DNA of 64,000 nt, from assembly GCA_001931535.1 (NCBI GenBank), contig CP016211.1, positions 6,059,573 through 6,123,572 on the forward strand, written 5' to 3'. Made by a program: the position numbers and the translations under genes. The DNA is from Minicystis rosea. GTDB lineage: Bacteria; Myxococcota_A; Polyangia; Polyangiales; Polyangiaceae. This document shows positions 47,965 through 56,971 of the stretch, piece by piece. The notes beneath the pieces were generated by a model. The model was not told the DNA's origin and did no database searches. It saw only the letters and a program-made list of their open reading frames with translations. Each line of letters opens with the position of its first letter. Within the stretch, counting starts at the first letter, position 1.

Positions 47965-49401
47965 ATGATCGACATCGGCCAACCGCCGTTCGAATTTCCA
48001 TGCATCGTCGGCGGCGCCGCCGTGAACGCGGAGGCGCGCCTCACCGTCCGATATCCCTACACGGGAGAGGTCGTGGGCAGCGTGCCCAAGATCGGGCCCG
48101 ATCAAGTGGTGACCGCCATTCGCCAAGCGGCGGCCGCGGCGCCGAAGATCTCGCGCCACGAGCGCAATCAAATCCTCCTCCGCGCGGCCGCCCGCGTGGA
48201 GAAGGAAAAGGAGCAGGTGGCCCGGCTCATCACCTGGGAATCGGGGCTCTGCCTCAAGGACACACGGCACGAGGTGGCGAGAGCGCTGGACGTGCTCCGC
48301 TTCGCCGCCGCCGAGGCCCTGCGCGACGATGGCCAGTGCTTCGCCTTCGACGTCTCGCCCAATGGGCGGAACCGGCGCGGATTCACGGTGCGGGAGCCGC
48401 TCAAGCTGGCCACGGCCATCACCCCTTTCAACCACCCTCTCAACCAGGTTGCCCACAAGGTGGCTCCCGCGATCGCCGTGGGCACACCGATGGTCCTGAA
48501 GCCGAGTGAGCGCACACCGCTCAGCGCCCTTTACCTGGCGCACGTCCTCCACGAATCGGGGCTGCCCCCCAATGCGCTCAATGTCGTCACCGGCGATCCC
48601 GAGGTCCTCGGGCCGCTCCTCGTGGAGCACCCCGAGGTGGAGCTCGTGAGCTTCACCGGCGGGGTGGAGATCGGCAAACACATCTCGCGCATGCTCGGTT
48701 ACCGGCGCGCGGTGCTGGAGCTCGGGGGCAACGATCCGCTGGTGATCCTGGGCGACGCCGATCTCGACGAGGCCGTGAAGCTCGCCGTTTCGGGCTGCTT
48801 CGGCAACAGCGGTCAGCGCTGCACGGCGGTGAAGCGCCTCATCGTCGTCGAGCGCATCGCCGACGCGTTCGCCGCGCGGCTCGCCGAGGCGGCCTCGCGC
48901 CTCGTGGTCGGCGATCCCATGAGCGACGCCACCGACATGGGCACGGTGATCACCGAGGAGTCGGCCCGCCGCCTCGAAGAGCTGGCGCATCGCACCATCG
49001 CCGACGGCGCGCGCCTCCTTTACGGCAATCGCCGCGAGGGCGCGCTCTTCTGGCCCACGGTGATGGACTTCGTGCGCGCCGGCTCCGAGTCGGTGCAGCG
49101 CGAGACCTTCGGCCCGCACGCGCCCATCCTCCGCGTGGCCGACGCCGACGAGGCCATCCGCGTCGCCAACGGCACGCCTTATGGCCTCTCGGCCGGCGTG
49201 TGCACCAACGATCTCGGCCTCGCCATGCGCTTCGTCAAAGAGCTCCGCTGCGGCACCGTCAACATCCGCGAAGTGCCCGGCCTGCGCACCGAAGCCACGC
49301 CCTTCGGAGGCATTCGCGACAGCGGCATCGGCGTCAAAGAAGGTGTGGTGGAGGCCATGCGCGCCATGAGCTTCACCAAGCTCTACACCCTGCCGCTGTG
49401 A
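47965..49401 (+). CDS. phnY: Phosphonoacetaldehyde dehydrogenase
   Basis: 478 residues of the aldehyde dehydrogenase superfamily. Cofactor and catalytic features: PFNHPLNQVAHKVAPAI, VLKPSERTPLSA, SFTGGVEIGKHI, catalytic Glu in VLELGGNDP and Cys in NSGQRCTAVKR. The QRCTAVKR context and the nearby Arg residues that hold the phosphonate fit the PhnY group, and the position next to phnA makes the assignment firm: NAD-dependent oxidation of phosphonoacetaldehyde to phosphonoacetate (EC 1.2.1.-). A good GAGGGGGGA precedes the ATG. Same strand as phnA; the 163-base gap with a hairpin suggests partial termination or a second promoter. Confidence 0.88.
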   Translation: MIDIGQPPFEFPCIVGGAAVNAEARLTVRYPYTGEVVGSVPKIGPDQVVTAIRQAAAAAPKISRHERNQILLRAAARVEKEKEQVARLITWESGLCLKDTRHEVARALDVLRFAAAEALRDDGQCFAFDVSPNGRNRRGFTVREPLKLATAITPFNHPLNQVAHKVAPAIAVGTPMVLKPSERTPLSALYLAHVLHESGLPPNALNVVTGDPEVLGPLLVEHPEVELVSFTGGVEIGKHISRMLGYRRAVLELGGNDPLVILGDADLDEAVKLAVSGCFGNSGQRCTAVKRLIVVERIADAFAARLAEAASRLVVGDPMSDATDMGTVITEESARRLEELAHRTIADGARLLYGNRREGALFWPTVMDFVRAGSESVQRETFGPHAPILRVADADEAIRVANGTPYGLSAGVCTNDLGLAMRFVKELRCGTVNIREVPGLRTEATPFGGIRDSGIGVKEGVVEAMRAMSFTKLYTLPL

Positions 49402-49881
49402 TTCACATGCTCCGACCGGCGCGCTCCCGCTCGACGACGGGAGCGCCGCCCGGATGGGCGCCGTGGAGAGAGCCACGGAGAACGAGCGTGCTTTCTCTCG
49501 GCGAGCGTCTGCTCGGGTATCTCGATCTCTTTTCCTCTCGCCCCGACGTCCACGCGCACGAGCGCGGTCCCGCGTGACGCGGCCCCGCCGCGAAGCGAGC
49601 TCCATTTCCCGTGTTTCCTCGTTGATGCGGGAGAATCGACGGCGCGGGCAACCGGAAGCGACGCGAAGCCCATGAAGAGGCCTGTCCGAGAGACTCCAGG
49701 GCATTCAGATTCCATGTCTGCCGGCCTCGCGTGGAGATCCGGATCATCGGCTCTCGCGTGCGGTGCGAGGAGGCTTTGCTTGCCCGATGAAGCTCGTGCA
49801 GGAGCGCCGCACCTGGGCTAGTTGCATCTCATGGGGGCCGTGCTGGATCATCGAGCCCAACGACGCGCGGAGAGGCGTGAC
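49402..49881. other. Intergenic region, 480 bases
   Basis: After the hairpin at 49421-49446 I see no convincing gene. It is GC-rich with several short open frames on both strands that lack starts with ribosome-binding sites or protein-like composition. The segment upstream of the histidine kinase (49740-49880) presumably carries its promoter. Confidence 0.45.
49421..49446 (+). terminator. Hairpin after phnY
   Basis: GCGCTCCCG (49421-49429) pairs with CGGGAGCGC (49438-49446) with an 8-base loop, 19 bases after the phnY stop. No T run follows. Confidence 0.45.
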
Positions 49882-51891
49882 ATGGTGTGGCTCGTCGAGG
49901 ATGGTCCACCGGCGGCTGCCCCGTTGCGCTCCCTCGCGCAATACGACGTCGACGTGATCGCCGACGACGAGAGCGTGCTCGACCGTCTGGCCCGCGGTTC
50001 CGCGCCCGACGTGCTGATCGTCGGCCAAGAGCGGCCGGGCACGCGCGCCGCGGAGGTGTGTCGCCGCGTGCGCGCGGGCCGCGATTTGCTGTCGCTGCCC
50101 ATTCTCGCGCTGGTGGCGCAGCCGACGCGACGGGCCATCGTCGAGATCCTCGAGGCCGGCGCCAACGATTGCCTCGGCGCGCCCTGCGACGAGGCCGAGC
50201 TCCGCACGCGCGTGAGCATCTTGGCGCAGCTCCGGCGCGGGCGGGAGGCGCTCGAGGCGGAGCTGAGCCGGCTCGAGATCGCGACCGAGTCCTCCGGCGT
50301 CGGCACGTGGGATTTCTATCCGCAGAGCGGCAAGCTCTATTGGGACGGGCGCGTCAAAGAGCTGCTCGGCGTGCGCCCCGAGACGAACGGAACGTACGAG
50401 CTCTTCCTCGCGGCCGTGCACCCCGACGATCGCGAAGCCACGCACGAAGCCGTGCAGCGCGCGATCGGCAAAGGAGGCACGGGTCAGTATCGGATCCAGT
50501 GCCGGCTGCTCGGGGTCGAAGATCGCATCGAGCGCTGGATCGCGAGCCAAGGGCGCGCGTTCTTCGAGGGCGGGCGCGCGACGCGCTTCATCGGCACGTG
50601 CGTCGACATCACCGAGCAGAAGCGCGCCGAGCGCGCGCTCGATCTGCTGGCCCGGGCCGGCGCCGTCTTGACGGAGGGCACCGCGTGCGAGGCGCGCGTG
50701 CGGGCCGCCGCCGCGCTGTGCGTCGAGGATCTCGCCGACTTCTGCATCGTCGATCTGCTCGAAGACACCGATCATCTCGCGCGCGCCGCGGTCACGCACG
50801 TCGACCCGACCAAAGAGGAAGCCCTCCGCGCGCTGCGCGAGATGCACCCGCCGGATCCGGCGCGCCATCCCGCCTTCGAGGTGGTGCGCACCGGGACGTC
50901 GTGGATCACGTCCGAGCTCGATCCGACCTTGATCGAAGCGCACACGAGCTCCGCGGAGGAGCGCATGCAGATCCGCGCGCTCGCCATCGGGAGCGTGATC
51001 ATCGTCCCGCTCGCGACCCGCGCGCGCAAGCTCGGGACGCTCAGCCTCGGGCGCCATCGCGGGCGCATGCCCTTCGATCGCGCCGACCTGCGGGTCGCCG
51101 AAGAGCTGGCGCGCCGGGCCGCCACGGCCTTCGAGAACGCGCGCCTCCACGAGGCCGAGTCGCGGGCGCGCGCCGCCGCGGAAGCCGCGAGCCGCGCCAA
51201 GGATCAATTCCTCGCCACCGTCTCCCACGAGCTGCGCACGCCGCTCACCGCCGTGCTGGGTTGGGTGCGCATGATGATCTCCGGCGCGGTCCCGCCGGAT
51301 CGACAGCCGCGCGCGCTCGAGACCATCCAGCGCAACGCCCGCGCCCAAGCCCAGCTCGTCGAGGCGCTCCTCGATTTCTCCAGCATCGTGGCGGGCAGGC
51401 TCCACCTCGAGATCACGCGCGTGCGCGCCGCGAAGGTGATCGAGGCCGCGCTGGAATCCATCGCGCCCGCCGCCGACACCAAGGGCGTGATCCTCGCGCC
51501 GTCCATCGATCCGGAGATGGGCGAGATCCTCGGTGATTCAGCCCGAATCCAGCAGATCGTGGGGAACCTGCTGAGCAACGCCGTCAAGTTCACGCCGAGC
51601 GGAGGCCGGGTGACGGTGACGGCGAAGCGCGCTGGATCGGTGATCGAGCTCGTCGTCGCCGACACCGGCGTGGGCATGGATGCCGAGTTCCTCCCCCGCG
51701 CGTTCGAGCATTTCCAACAGGCCGATTCGAGCGCCACCCGGGCCTACGGCGGGCTCGGCTTGGGCCTCGCGATCGTCAAGCACCTGGTCGCGCAGCACGG
51801 CGGTCGCGTGGAGGCGCAGAGCGACGGCCTCGGCAAAGGCTCGACCTTCACCGTCCGGCTCCCGATCGCGCCCGAGATCGGCCCCGCGTAG
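49882..51891 (+). CDS. PAS/GAF histidine kinase with a degenerate N-terminal receiver
   Basis: 669 residues from the ATG at 49882 with AGAGG upstream; starts at 49822 (TTG) and 49831 would add about 20 residues before the fold begins. Residues 1-120 have the receiver fold (MVWLVEDG, VLIVGQERPG, ILALVAQPT) but where the phospho-acceptor Asp should stand (normally LLDLMLPG) there is VGQERPG, so it cannot be phosphorylated in the usual way. A PAS domain (about 125-255, ending CVDITEQK), a GAF domain (about 270-430), the dimerisation helix with ATVSHELRTPLTAVLGW (His near 449) and the ATPase domain (NLLSNAVKF, DTGVGMD, GLGLGLAIVKHL) follow. No membrane helix, so it is a cytoplasmic sensor. Confidence 0.9.
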   Translation: MVWLVEDGPPAAAPLRSLAQYDVDVIADDESVLDRLARGSAPDVLIVGQERPGTRAAEVCRRVRAGRDLLSLPILALVAQPTRRAIVEILEAGANDCLGAPCDEAELRTRVSILAQLRRGREALEAELSRLEIATESSGVGTWDFYPQSGKLYWDGRVKELLGVRPETNGTYELFLAAVHPDDREATHEAVQRAIGKGGTGQYRIQCRLLGVEDRIERWIASQGRAFFEGGRATRFIGTCVDITEQKRAERALDLLARAGAVLTEGTACEARVRAAAALCVEDLADFCIVDLLEDTDHLARAAVTHVDPTKEEALRALREMHPPDPARHPAFEVVRTGTSWITSELDPTLIEAHTSSAEERMQIRALAIGSVIIVPLATRARKLGTLSLGRHRGRMPFDRADLRVAEELARRAATAFENARLHEAESRARAAAEAASRAKDQFLATVSHELRTPLTAVLGWVRMMISGAVPPDRQPRALETIQRNARAQAQLVEALLDFSSIVAGRLHLEITRVRAAKVIEAALESIAPAADTKGVILAPSIDPEMGEILGDSARIQQIVGNLLSNAVKFTPSGGRVTVTAKRAGSVIELVVADTGVGMDAEFLPRAFEHFQQADSSATRAYGGLGLGLAIVKHLVAQHGGRVEAQSDGLGKGSTFTVRLPIAPEIGPA

Positions 51892-51920
51892 CCGCGCGCG
51901 GGACGAGATTCGATATCGGC

Positions 51921-53480
51921 TCAATAGCCCTTGGCGACGATCACCCGCTCTCGGCTGGCGCTGCCGCACATGATGCAAGCGCCCTCCTCGACCAACCGAT
52001 CTTCCCACGGCGTCCCCTCCAAGCCCGCCGTGGGGATGCACCGAATGGTGGCCTTGAACGCGGTTTGGACGGCGGCCTCGCACGCGGCCGCGCCGCACCA
52101 ATGCACGAGCAGGAAGCCCCCTCGAAGCGCGTCGCCCGGCGGGCGCGGCGCGAAGAAGGCCGCGAGATCGGCGTGGGCATCGACGAGGCGCAGGCGCTCG
52201 TTCCGGCGGGAGAGCGCGCGCTGATGGAGGTTCTTTTGCATGTCCGCGAGCATCGCGGAGATCGAGCGCGCGAGCTCGGCGCGGGACATCAGCAGCTTTT
52301 CCCGCGGGCCGCGATCGCGCCGCGCCACCGTCACCATGCCGGCGGCCACCTCGCGCGGGCCGACCTCGACGCGGAGAGGCACGCCCTTCCGCACCCACTC
52401 CCAAGGCTTGCGACCGCCCCGCGTCGCGCGCAGATCGACGAGGACCTCCACGCATCGATCGCCGAAGCGCTGCGCCCCGAGCTCGCGCGCCAAAGCCTCG
52501 ATGTACTCGTGCACGCGCCCCCGCGGCTCGTCGCCGCGCGCGATGGAGAGGATCACCACGTGCGCGGGCGCGAGGCGAGGCGGGAGCACCAAGCCGTCAT
52601 CATCGCTGTGGGTCATGACGAGCCCGCCGACGAGGCGCGTGGAGACCCCCCACGAGGTCGTCCACGCGGTCTCGCGCTGCCCCTCGCGGGTCTGGAACAC
52701 GATCCGGCTCGCGCGCGAGAAGCCTTGTCCGAGATAATGAGAAGTCCCCGCCTGCAGGGCCTTCCCATCCTGCATCATGGCTTCGATGGTGTAGGTCTCG
52801 ACGGCGCCGCCGAAGCGCTCGCGCGGCGTCTTGCGCCCGCGCACCACGGGCATGGCCATGAAGCCCTCCGCGAAGGAGGCATAGAGATCGATCATGCGCT
52901 TCGTCTCCTCGTAAGCCTCTTCGGCGCTCGCGTGGGCCGTGTGGCCCTCTTGCCAGAGAAACTCCAGCGATCGCAGAAAGAGATGCGTCCGGAGCTCCCA
53001 GCGCACGACGTTGGCCCATTGGTTGACGAGGAGCGGCAGATCACGATGGCTCCGCACCCACTTGGCGAAGGCGGCGCCGACGATCGTCTCCGAGGTGGGC
53101 CGCACGATCAGCGGATCGTCGAGCGCCGCCCGAGGATCGGGCTGCAAGCTGCCATCGGGCCTAGGGACGAGGCGATGATGGGTCACGACCGCGCACCGGC
53201 TCGCCAAGCCTTCGACATGCCGGCCCTCCGCGTCGAGGAGACGCTTGGGGATGAAGAGGGGGAAGTAGGCATTCTGATGCCCAGTGGCCTTGAACCTGGC
53301 ATCGAGCTCGCGCCGGATGTTCTCCCAGATGGCATATCCCCACGGCATGATGACGTCACAACCGCGGACGGGAGAGCTGTCGGCGAGCCCGGCCGCGCGC
53401 ACGACGTGCCGATACCACCGCGCGTAGTCCTCTTGTCGGGTGGGTGAAATCGCGGTCTTCGGGGCTTCCATCCTGCCCAT
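51921..53480 (-). CDS. proS: Prolyl-tRNA synthetase, archaeal/eukaryal type
   Basis: 519 residues from the ATG at 53480, with GAGGAGG seven bases upstream. Class II synthetase motifs: motif 1 region around DVIMPWGYAIWENI, motif 2 with the PTSETIVGAAFAKW and NQWANVVRWELRT helices, FLWQEGHTAHA, and motif 3 near WGVSTRLVGGLVMTHSD. The C-terminus carries the extra zinc domain (HWCGAAACE and ACIMCGS) and ends in a Tyr (VIVAKGY), as in ProRS of archaea, eukaryotes and some bacteria, in place of the editing domain of the usual bacterial enzyme. It charges tRNA-Pro with proline. No neighbouring translation gene. Whether the genome also has a bacterial-type ProRS cannot be told from this window. Confidence 0.9.
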   Translation of the reverse strand: MGRMEAPKTAISPTRQEDYARWYRHVVRAAGLADSSPVRGCDVIMPWGYAIWENIRRELDARFKATGHQNAYFPLFIPKRLLDAEGRHVEGLASRCAVVTHHRLVPRPDGSLQPDPRAALDDPLIVRPTSETIVGAAFAKWVRSHRDLPLLVNQWANVVRWELRTHLFLRSLEFLWQEGHTAHASAEEAYEETKRMIDLYASFAEGFMAMPVVRGRKTPRERFGGAVETYTIEAMMQDGKALQAGTSHYLGQGFSRASRIVFQTREGQRETAWTTSWGVSTRLVGGLVMTHSDDDGLVLPPRLAPAHVVILSIARGDEPRGRVHEYIEALARELGAQRFGDRCVEVLVDLRATRGGRKPWEWVRKGVPLRVEVGPREVAAGMVTVARRDRGPREKLLMSRAELARSISAMLADMQKNLHQRALSRRNERLRLVDAHADLAAFFAPRPPGDALRGGFLLVHWCGAAACEAAVQTAFKATIRCIPTAGLEGTPWEDRLVEEGACIMCGSASRERVIVAKGY

Positions 53481-53701
53481 CGGGCGGCCTCCTCGGGCGC
53501 GCCGGAGCGCACCTTCGCAGTATGCGAAGCGGAGGCCCACGAAGCCCGAGCAGACGAGCTCCCCAATCGCGCTCCGGACGATATCGCGGCTCGGATTCCT
53601 TCCGTCCGCGCGTGGGCCGATGAGACAGGGTGGACAGTCCTGCCTTGATCATGCGCGCGGGTTCCTCCATCGGCCGGCGAGCCCAACATGCCTTCGAGAT
53701 C

Positions 53702-54760
53702 ATGCGACCTCGGACAGCGGCCCTCGCGGCCGGGATTTTCGGGCTGATTCTCACGAGGACGAGCTACGCGGAGGAGCCTCACTCCCCGGCGATGAGCTCG
53801 ACCGGCACGGCGGGGCAACCGGAGAGCATCAACGATTGGAAGCTCTTCAACGTCGGTGACGTGAACGACGACAACTTGGCCGACGTGCACTGGTGGAGCC
53901 GCTCGCGCAATCAGCTCGCGCTGTGGTTGATGAATGGCACACACGTGCTCGCCCCCGGGCGCCCCATCCCCGGGCCACCGGGCGAAGGCTGGATCGCCGT
54001 GTCCAGCGCCGACTTCAACCGTGACGGCTTCAGCGACGTCATCTGGACGAACGAGAAGCGAGGCTCGGCCGCGATATGGCTCCTCCGCGGGGCTCGGCTC
54101 CTTGCGCCCGGGCCGGAGATCCCGGGGCCGCCCGGCGAGGGCTGGCTCGTGGGCAACGCCAACGACACCAACGGAGACGGACTGGGCGACATCGTCTGGC
54201 ACAATGCTCAAAAGCAACGTGCCGCCGTTTGGCTGATGAACGGCGCGCGGCTCCTCGCGCGGGGTCCGGAGCTGCCCGCGCCGCCGGGTACGGGCTGGTT
54301 GGAGACCAACGTCGCCGACACCAATGGAGATGGCTTGAGCGACGTCCTTTGGGAGACCCCCGACTCCAACACGCTGCAAGTCTGGTTGATGAACGGCGCC
54401 CACATCCTCGCGGCCGGGCCGAGCATCCCCGGCCCTCCCGGCGAAGGCTGGACCGCGATCACCAGCGCCGACTTCAACCGTGATGGGATGAGCGACGTCA
54501 TCTGGACCAACGCGAAGCGCGGCACGATGGCCGTTTGGCTCATGAGCGGCGCCCACCTCCTCGCGGCCGGGCCCGAGATTCCCGGCCCTTCCGGCGAGGG
54601 CTGGGCCATCGCCTATGCCGGCGACACCAACGGTGATGGCATGGCCGACGCCGTCTGGCAGAAAGAGGGAACGAGCCAGTTCGCCGTGTGGCTGATGAAC
54701 GGCGCGAAGCTGCTCGCAGCAGGGCCGGTGCTCGCGGGCCCGGGCGAGCTCGAGCCTTGA
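53702..54760 (+). CDS. Exported FG-GAP/VCBS-like repeat protein, six repeats
   Basis: 352 residues from the ATG at 53702, which starts a clear signal peptide (ALAAGIFGLILTRTSYA); starts at 53630 and 53651 are possible. The mature protein consists of six repeats of about 50 residues, each beginning with a Ca-binding loop (VNDDNLADV, DFNRDGFSD, DTNGDGLGD, DTNGDGLSD, DFNRDGMSD, DTNGDGMAD), then a strand pair and LWLMNGA-type strand ending GPPGEGW. This is a FG-GAP-like beta-propeller, probably a secreted calcium-binding protein. Repeats 2 and 5 are most alike, so tandem duplication of a pair or triplet is likely. No enzymatic domain. The gene is divergent from proS. Confidence 0.8.
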   Translation: MRPRTAALAAGIFGLILTRTSYAEEPHSPAMSSTGTAGQPESINDWKLFNVGDVNDDNLADVHWWSRSRNQLALWLMNGTHVLAPGRPIPGPPGEGWIAVSSADFNRDGFSDVIWTNEKRGSAAIWLLRGARLLAPGPEIPGPPGEGWLVGNANDTNGDGLGDIVWHNAQKQRAAVWLMNGARLLARGPELPAPPGTGWLETNVADTNGDGLSDVLWETPDSNTLQVWLMNGAHILAAGPSIPGPPGEGWTAITSADFNRDGMSDVIWTNAKRGTMAVWLMSGAHLLAAGPEIPGPSGEGWAIAYAGDTNGDGMADAVWQKEGTSQFAVWLMNGAKLLAAGPVLAGPGELEP

Positions 54761-54995
54761 GGGCATGACCAGCGTTCGAGCGCCATGACCGAGACGCGGT
54801 GGGCGAGCGGTCGCCCTCGACGTCCACGCCGCACCGTCGAGGGAGACTCCGCTCTCGCATGCATGCGCGCGCGCCGCTCATGCGCGCTCGCACGGTGGCG
54901 CTCTTGCAAACTGCACGACGCATCGTCGGCGCGGGCATGAATCCCGGGAATCCATCCATGGCATGGGCGGTGCCATTGGCGAGCGTGGAATCCCC

Positions 54996-55079
54996 ATGAC
55001 CGATCTCGTCATCATCGTGCTGACCGTCGCGCTGTTCGCCGCGGCCGTCGGCTTCGTCCGACTTTGCGAACGGATGTGA
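54996..55079 (+). CDS. 27-residue membrane peptide upstream of kdpF
   Basis: 27 residues: a short head MTDL, one hydrophobic helix (VIIVLTVALFAAAVGFV), and a polar end (RLCERM). Small peptides of this exact design (helix then R-x-C-E-R) precede kdpF in many proteobacterial kdp operons and are usually left unannotated. It begins 89 bases before kdpF and its stop is 5 bases before the kdpF start, so it is translated in the same message. Function unknown; it may assist assembly or stability of the Kdp complex. Confidence 0.65.
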   Translation: MTDLVIIVLTVALFAAAVGFVRLCERM

Positions 55080-55084
55080 CCGCC

Positions 55085-55174
55085 ATGGAGCTCGACACTT
55101 TGCTGGCGCTCGCCACCGCCTCGGCGCTCACCGTTTATCTCTTCTACGTGCTCGCCCGGCCCGAGAGGTTCTGA
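55085..55174 (+). CDS. kdpF: KdpF, small subunit of the potassium-importing P-type ATPase
   Basis: 29 residues with a single hydrophobic helix (LLALATASALTVYLFYVLA) and the end RPERF, matching the length, topology and terminal -E-x-F ending of KdpF. KdpF stabilises the KdpABC complex. It lies 5 bases after the 27-residue ORF and two bases before kdpA. Confidence 0.88.
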   Translation: MELDTLLALATASALTVYLFYVLARPERF

Positions 55175-55176
55175 CC

Positions 55177-56937
55177 ATGCCTGCCCGTTTCTGGGTGCTC
55201 ACCCTGGTTTTCTTCGCGTGCCTCGTGCTCGTCTCCCTGCCGCTGGGTCGCTATCTGCATCGCGTCTTCGCCGGTGAAAACCGCGTCTCCGCGCGCCTCC
55301 TCGGCCCGGTCGAGCGCTTCGTCTACCGCCTCGCCGGCGTCGCGCCCGAGCGCGAGCACACGTGGACCCAATATGCGGGCGCGCTGCTCGCGTTCTCCCT
55401 CGTCACACAGCTCTTCTCCTATGCCGTCATGCGCGTGCAAGCCGCCTTGCCGGCGAACCCGACGCACCTGCCCAACGTCACGCCCTGGCTCTCGTTCAAC
55501 ACCGCGACGAGCTTCACGACCAACACCAATTGGCAGAGCTACGCCGGCGAGGCGACGATGAGCTACCTCTCGCAGGCGGTCGCGCTCACGTCGCACAACT
55601 TCTGGTCCGCGGGCGTGGGCATCTGCGTCGCCGTCGCGCTCATCCGCGGCCTCTCCCGCGCCGAGACCGACAAAGTCGGCAACTTCTGGGTCGATCTCGT
55701 GCGCGTGCACCTCTACGTGCTCGTGCCCATCTGCGTGGTGTATGCCCTCTTCCTCGTCTCGCAGGGCGTGATTCAGACGTGGGCCGGCCCGGTGTCCATC
55801 TCGACCCTGGACGGTGGCGCGCAATCGCTCCTCCGCGGGCCGGTGGCCTCGCAGGAAGCCATCAAGATGTTGGGCACGAACGGCGGCGGCTTCTTCAACG
55901 CCAACAGCGCCCATCCCTTCGAGAACCCGACGCCCCTCACCAACTTCGTACAGATGCTCTCGATCTTCGCCATCCCCGGCGCGCTCTGCGTCACGCTCGG
56001 AGAGATGGTGAAGAATCGGCGCCACGGCTTCGCGGTCTTCGCGGCCATGGCCGTCATCTCCATCGCCGGTGTCCTCTGGGTGGGTCATTTCGAGCAGAGC
56101 GGCAATCCCATCCTCTTTCGAGAGGGCGTGAGCGCGGTCGCCTCCGCCGCCGATCCGGCCGGCAACATGGAGGGTAAAGAGATGCGCTTCGGCATCCCCG
56201 ACAGCGCGCTCTTCGCGGTCGTCACCACCGACGCCTCGTGCGGCGCCGTCAACGCCATGCACGACAGCTTCACGCCCCTCGGCGGCCTCGTGCCCATGCT
56301 CAACATGCAGCTCGGCGAAGTGGTCTTCGGCGGCGTGGGGGCAGGCCTCTACGGCGTCCTCATCTACGTGCTCATGGCGGTGTTCCTCGCCGGCCTCATG
56401 GTGGGGCGGACGCCGGAATACCTGGGCAAGAAGCTCGACAGCCGCGATATCCGCCTGGCGTCGATTTACATCCTCGTCCCGGCGTTCTTGATCCTGATCT
56501 TCACCGCGCTCGGCGTGTCCACCGAGGCCGGGCGCGCCGGCATCTTCAACACCGCTCCTGCCGAGGTGGCCGGCGCGAGCTGGAAGCCGTCTCCGCACGG
56601 GCTCTCCGAGGTGCTTTATGCGTTCAGCTCCGCCGCCGCCAACAACGGCAGCGCCTTCGCGGGCCTGACCGCGTATTCGAGCGATCACCCCGTCTTCTAT
56701 TCGCTGCTTCTCGGTCTCGGCATGTTCTTCGGGCGCTTTCCGCTCATCGTCGCGGTGCTCGCCATCGCCGGCAACATGGCGCGGAAGAAGCGCGTCCCGG
56801 CCGGGCCCGGCAGCTTCCCCGTCGAAGGGCCGCTCTTCGCCGGACTGCTGGTGACGGTCATCCTCATCGTCGGTGCCCTGACGTTCTTCCCGGCCCTCTC
56901 CCTCGGTCCCATCGTCGAGCACTTCCTCCTGAAGTAG
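55177..56937 (+). CDS. kdpA: KdpA, potassium-translocating subunit
   Basis: 586 residues, about ten transmembrane helices. The four pore-loop selectivity segments of KdpA are visible: TSFTTNTNWQSYAGE, MLGTNGGGFFNANSAHPFENP, the TTDASCGAVNAMHDSFTPLGG loop and FSSAAANNGSAFAGL. It forms the K+ channel-like part of the high-affinity Kdp pump in the inner membrane. The reading frame is intact. The start at 55177 is two bases after the kdpF stop, typical of the operon. Confidence 0.95.
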   Translation: MPARFWVLTLVFFACLVLVSLPLGRYLHRVFAGENRVSARLLGPVERFVYRLAGVAPEREHTWTQYAGALLAFSLVTQLFSYAVMRVQAALPANPTHLPNVTPWLSFNTATSFTTNTNWQSYAGEATMSYLSQAVALTSHNFWSAGVGICVAVALIRGLSRAETDKVGNFWVDLVRVHLYVLVPICVVYALFLVSQGVIQTWAGPVSISTLDGGAQSLLRGPVASQEAIKMLGTNGGGFFNANSAHPFENPTPLTNFVQMLSIFAIPGALCVTLGEMVKNRRHGFAVFAAMAVISIAGVLWVGHFEQSGNPILFREGVSAVASAADPAGNMEGKEMRFGIPDSALFAVVTTDASCGAVNAMHDSFTPLGGLVPMLNMQLGEVVFGGVGAGLYGVLIYVLMAVFLAGLMVGRTPEYLGKKLDSRDIRLASIYILVPAFLILIFTALGVSTEAGRAGIFNTAPAEVAGASWKPSPHGLSEVLYAFSSAAANNGSAFAGLTAYSSDHPVFYSLLLGLGMFFGRFPLIVAVLAIAGNMARKKRVPAGPGSFPVEGPLFAGLLVTVILIVGALTFFPALSLGPIVEHFLLK

Positions 56938-56971
56938 CCGTGATCCCACTCCATCCTTCCAGGCAGATATC

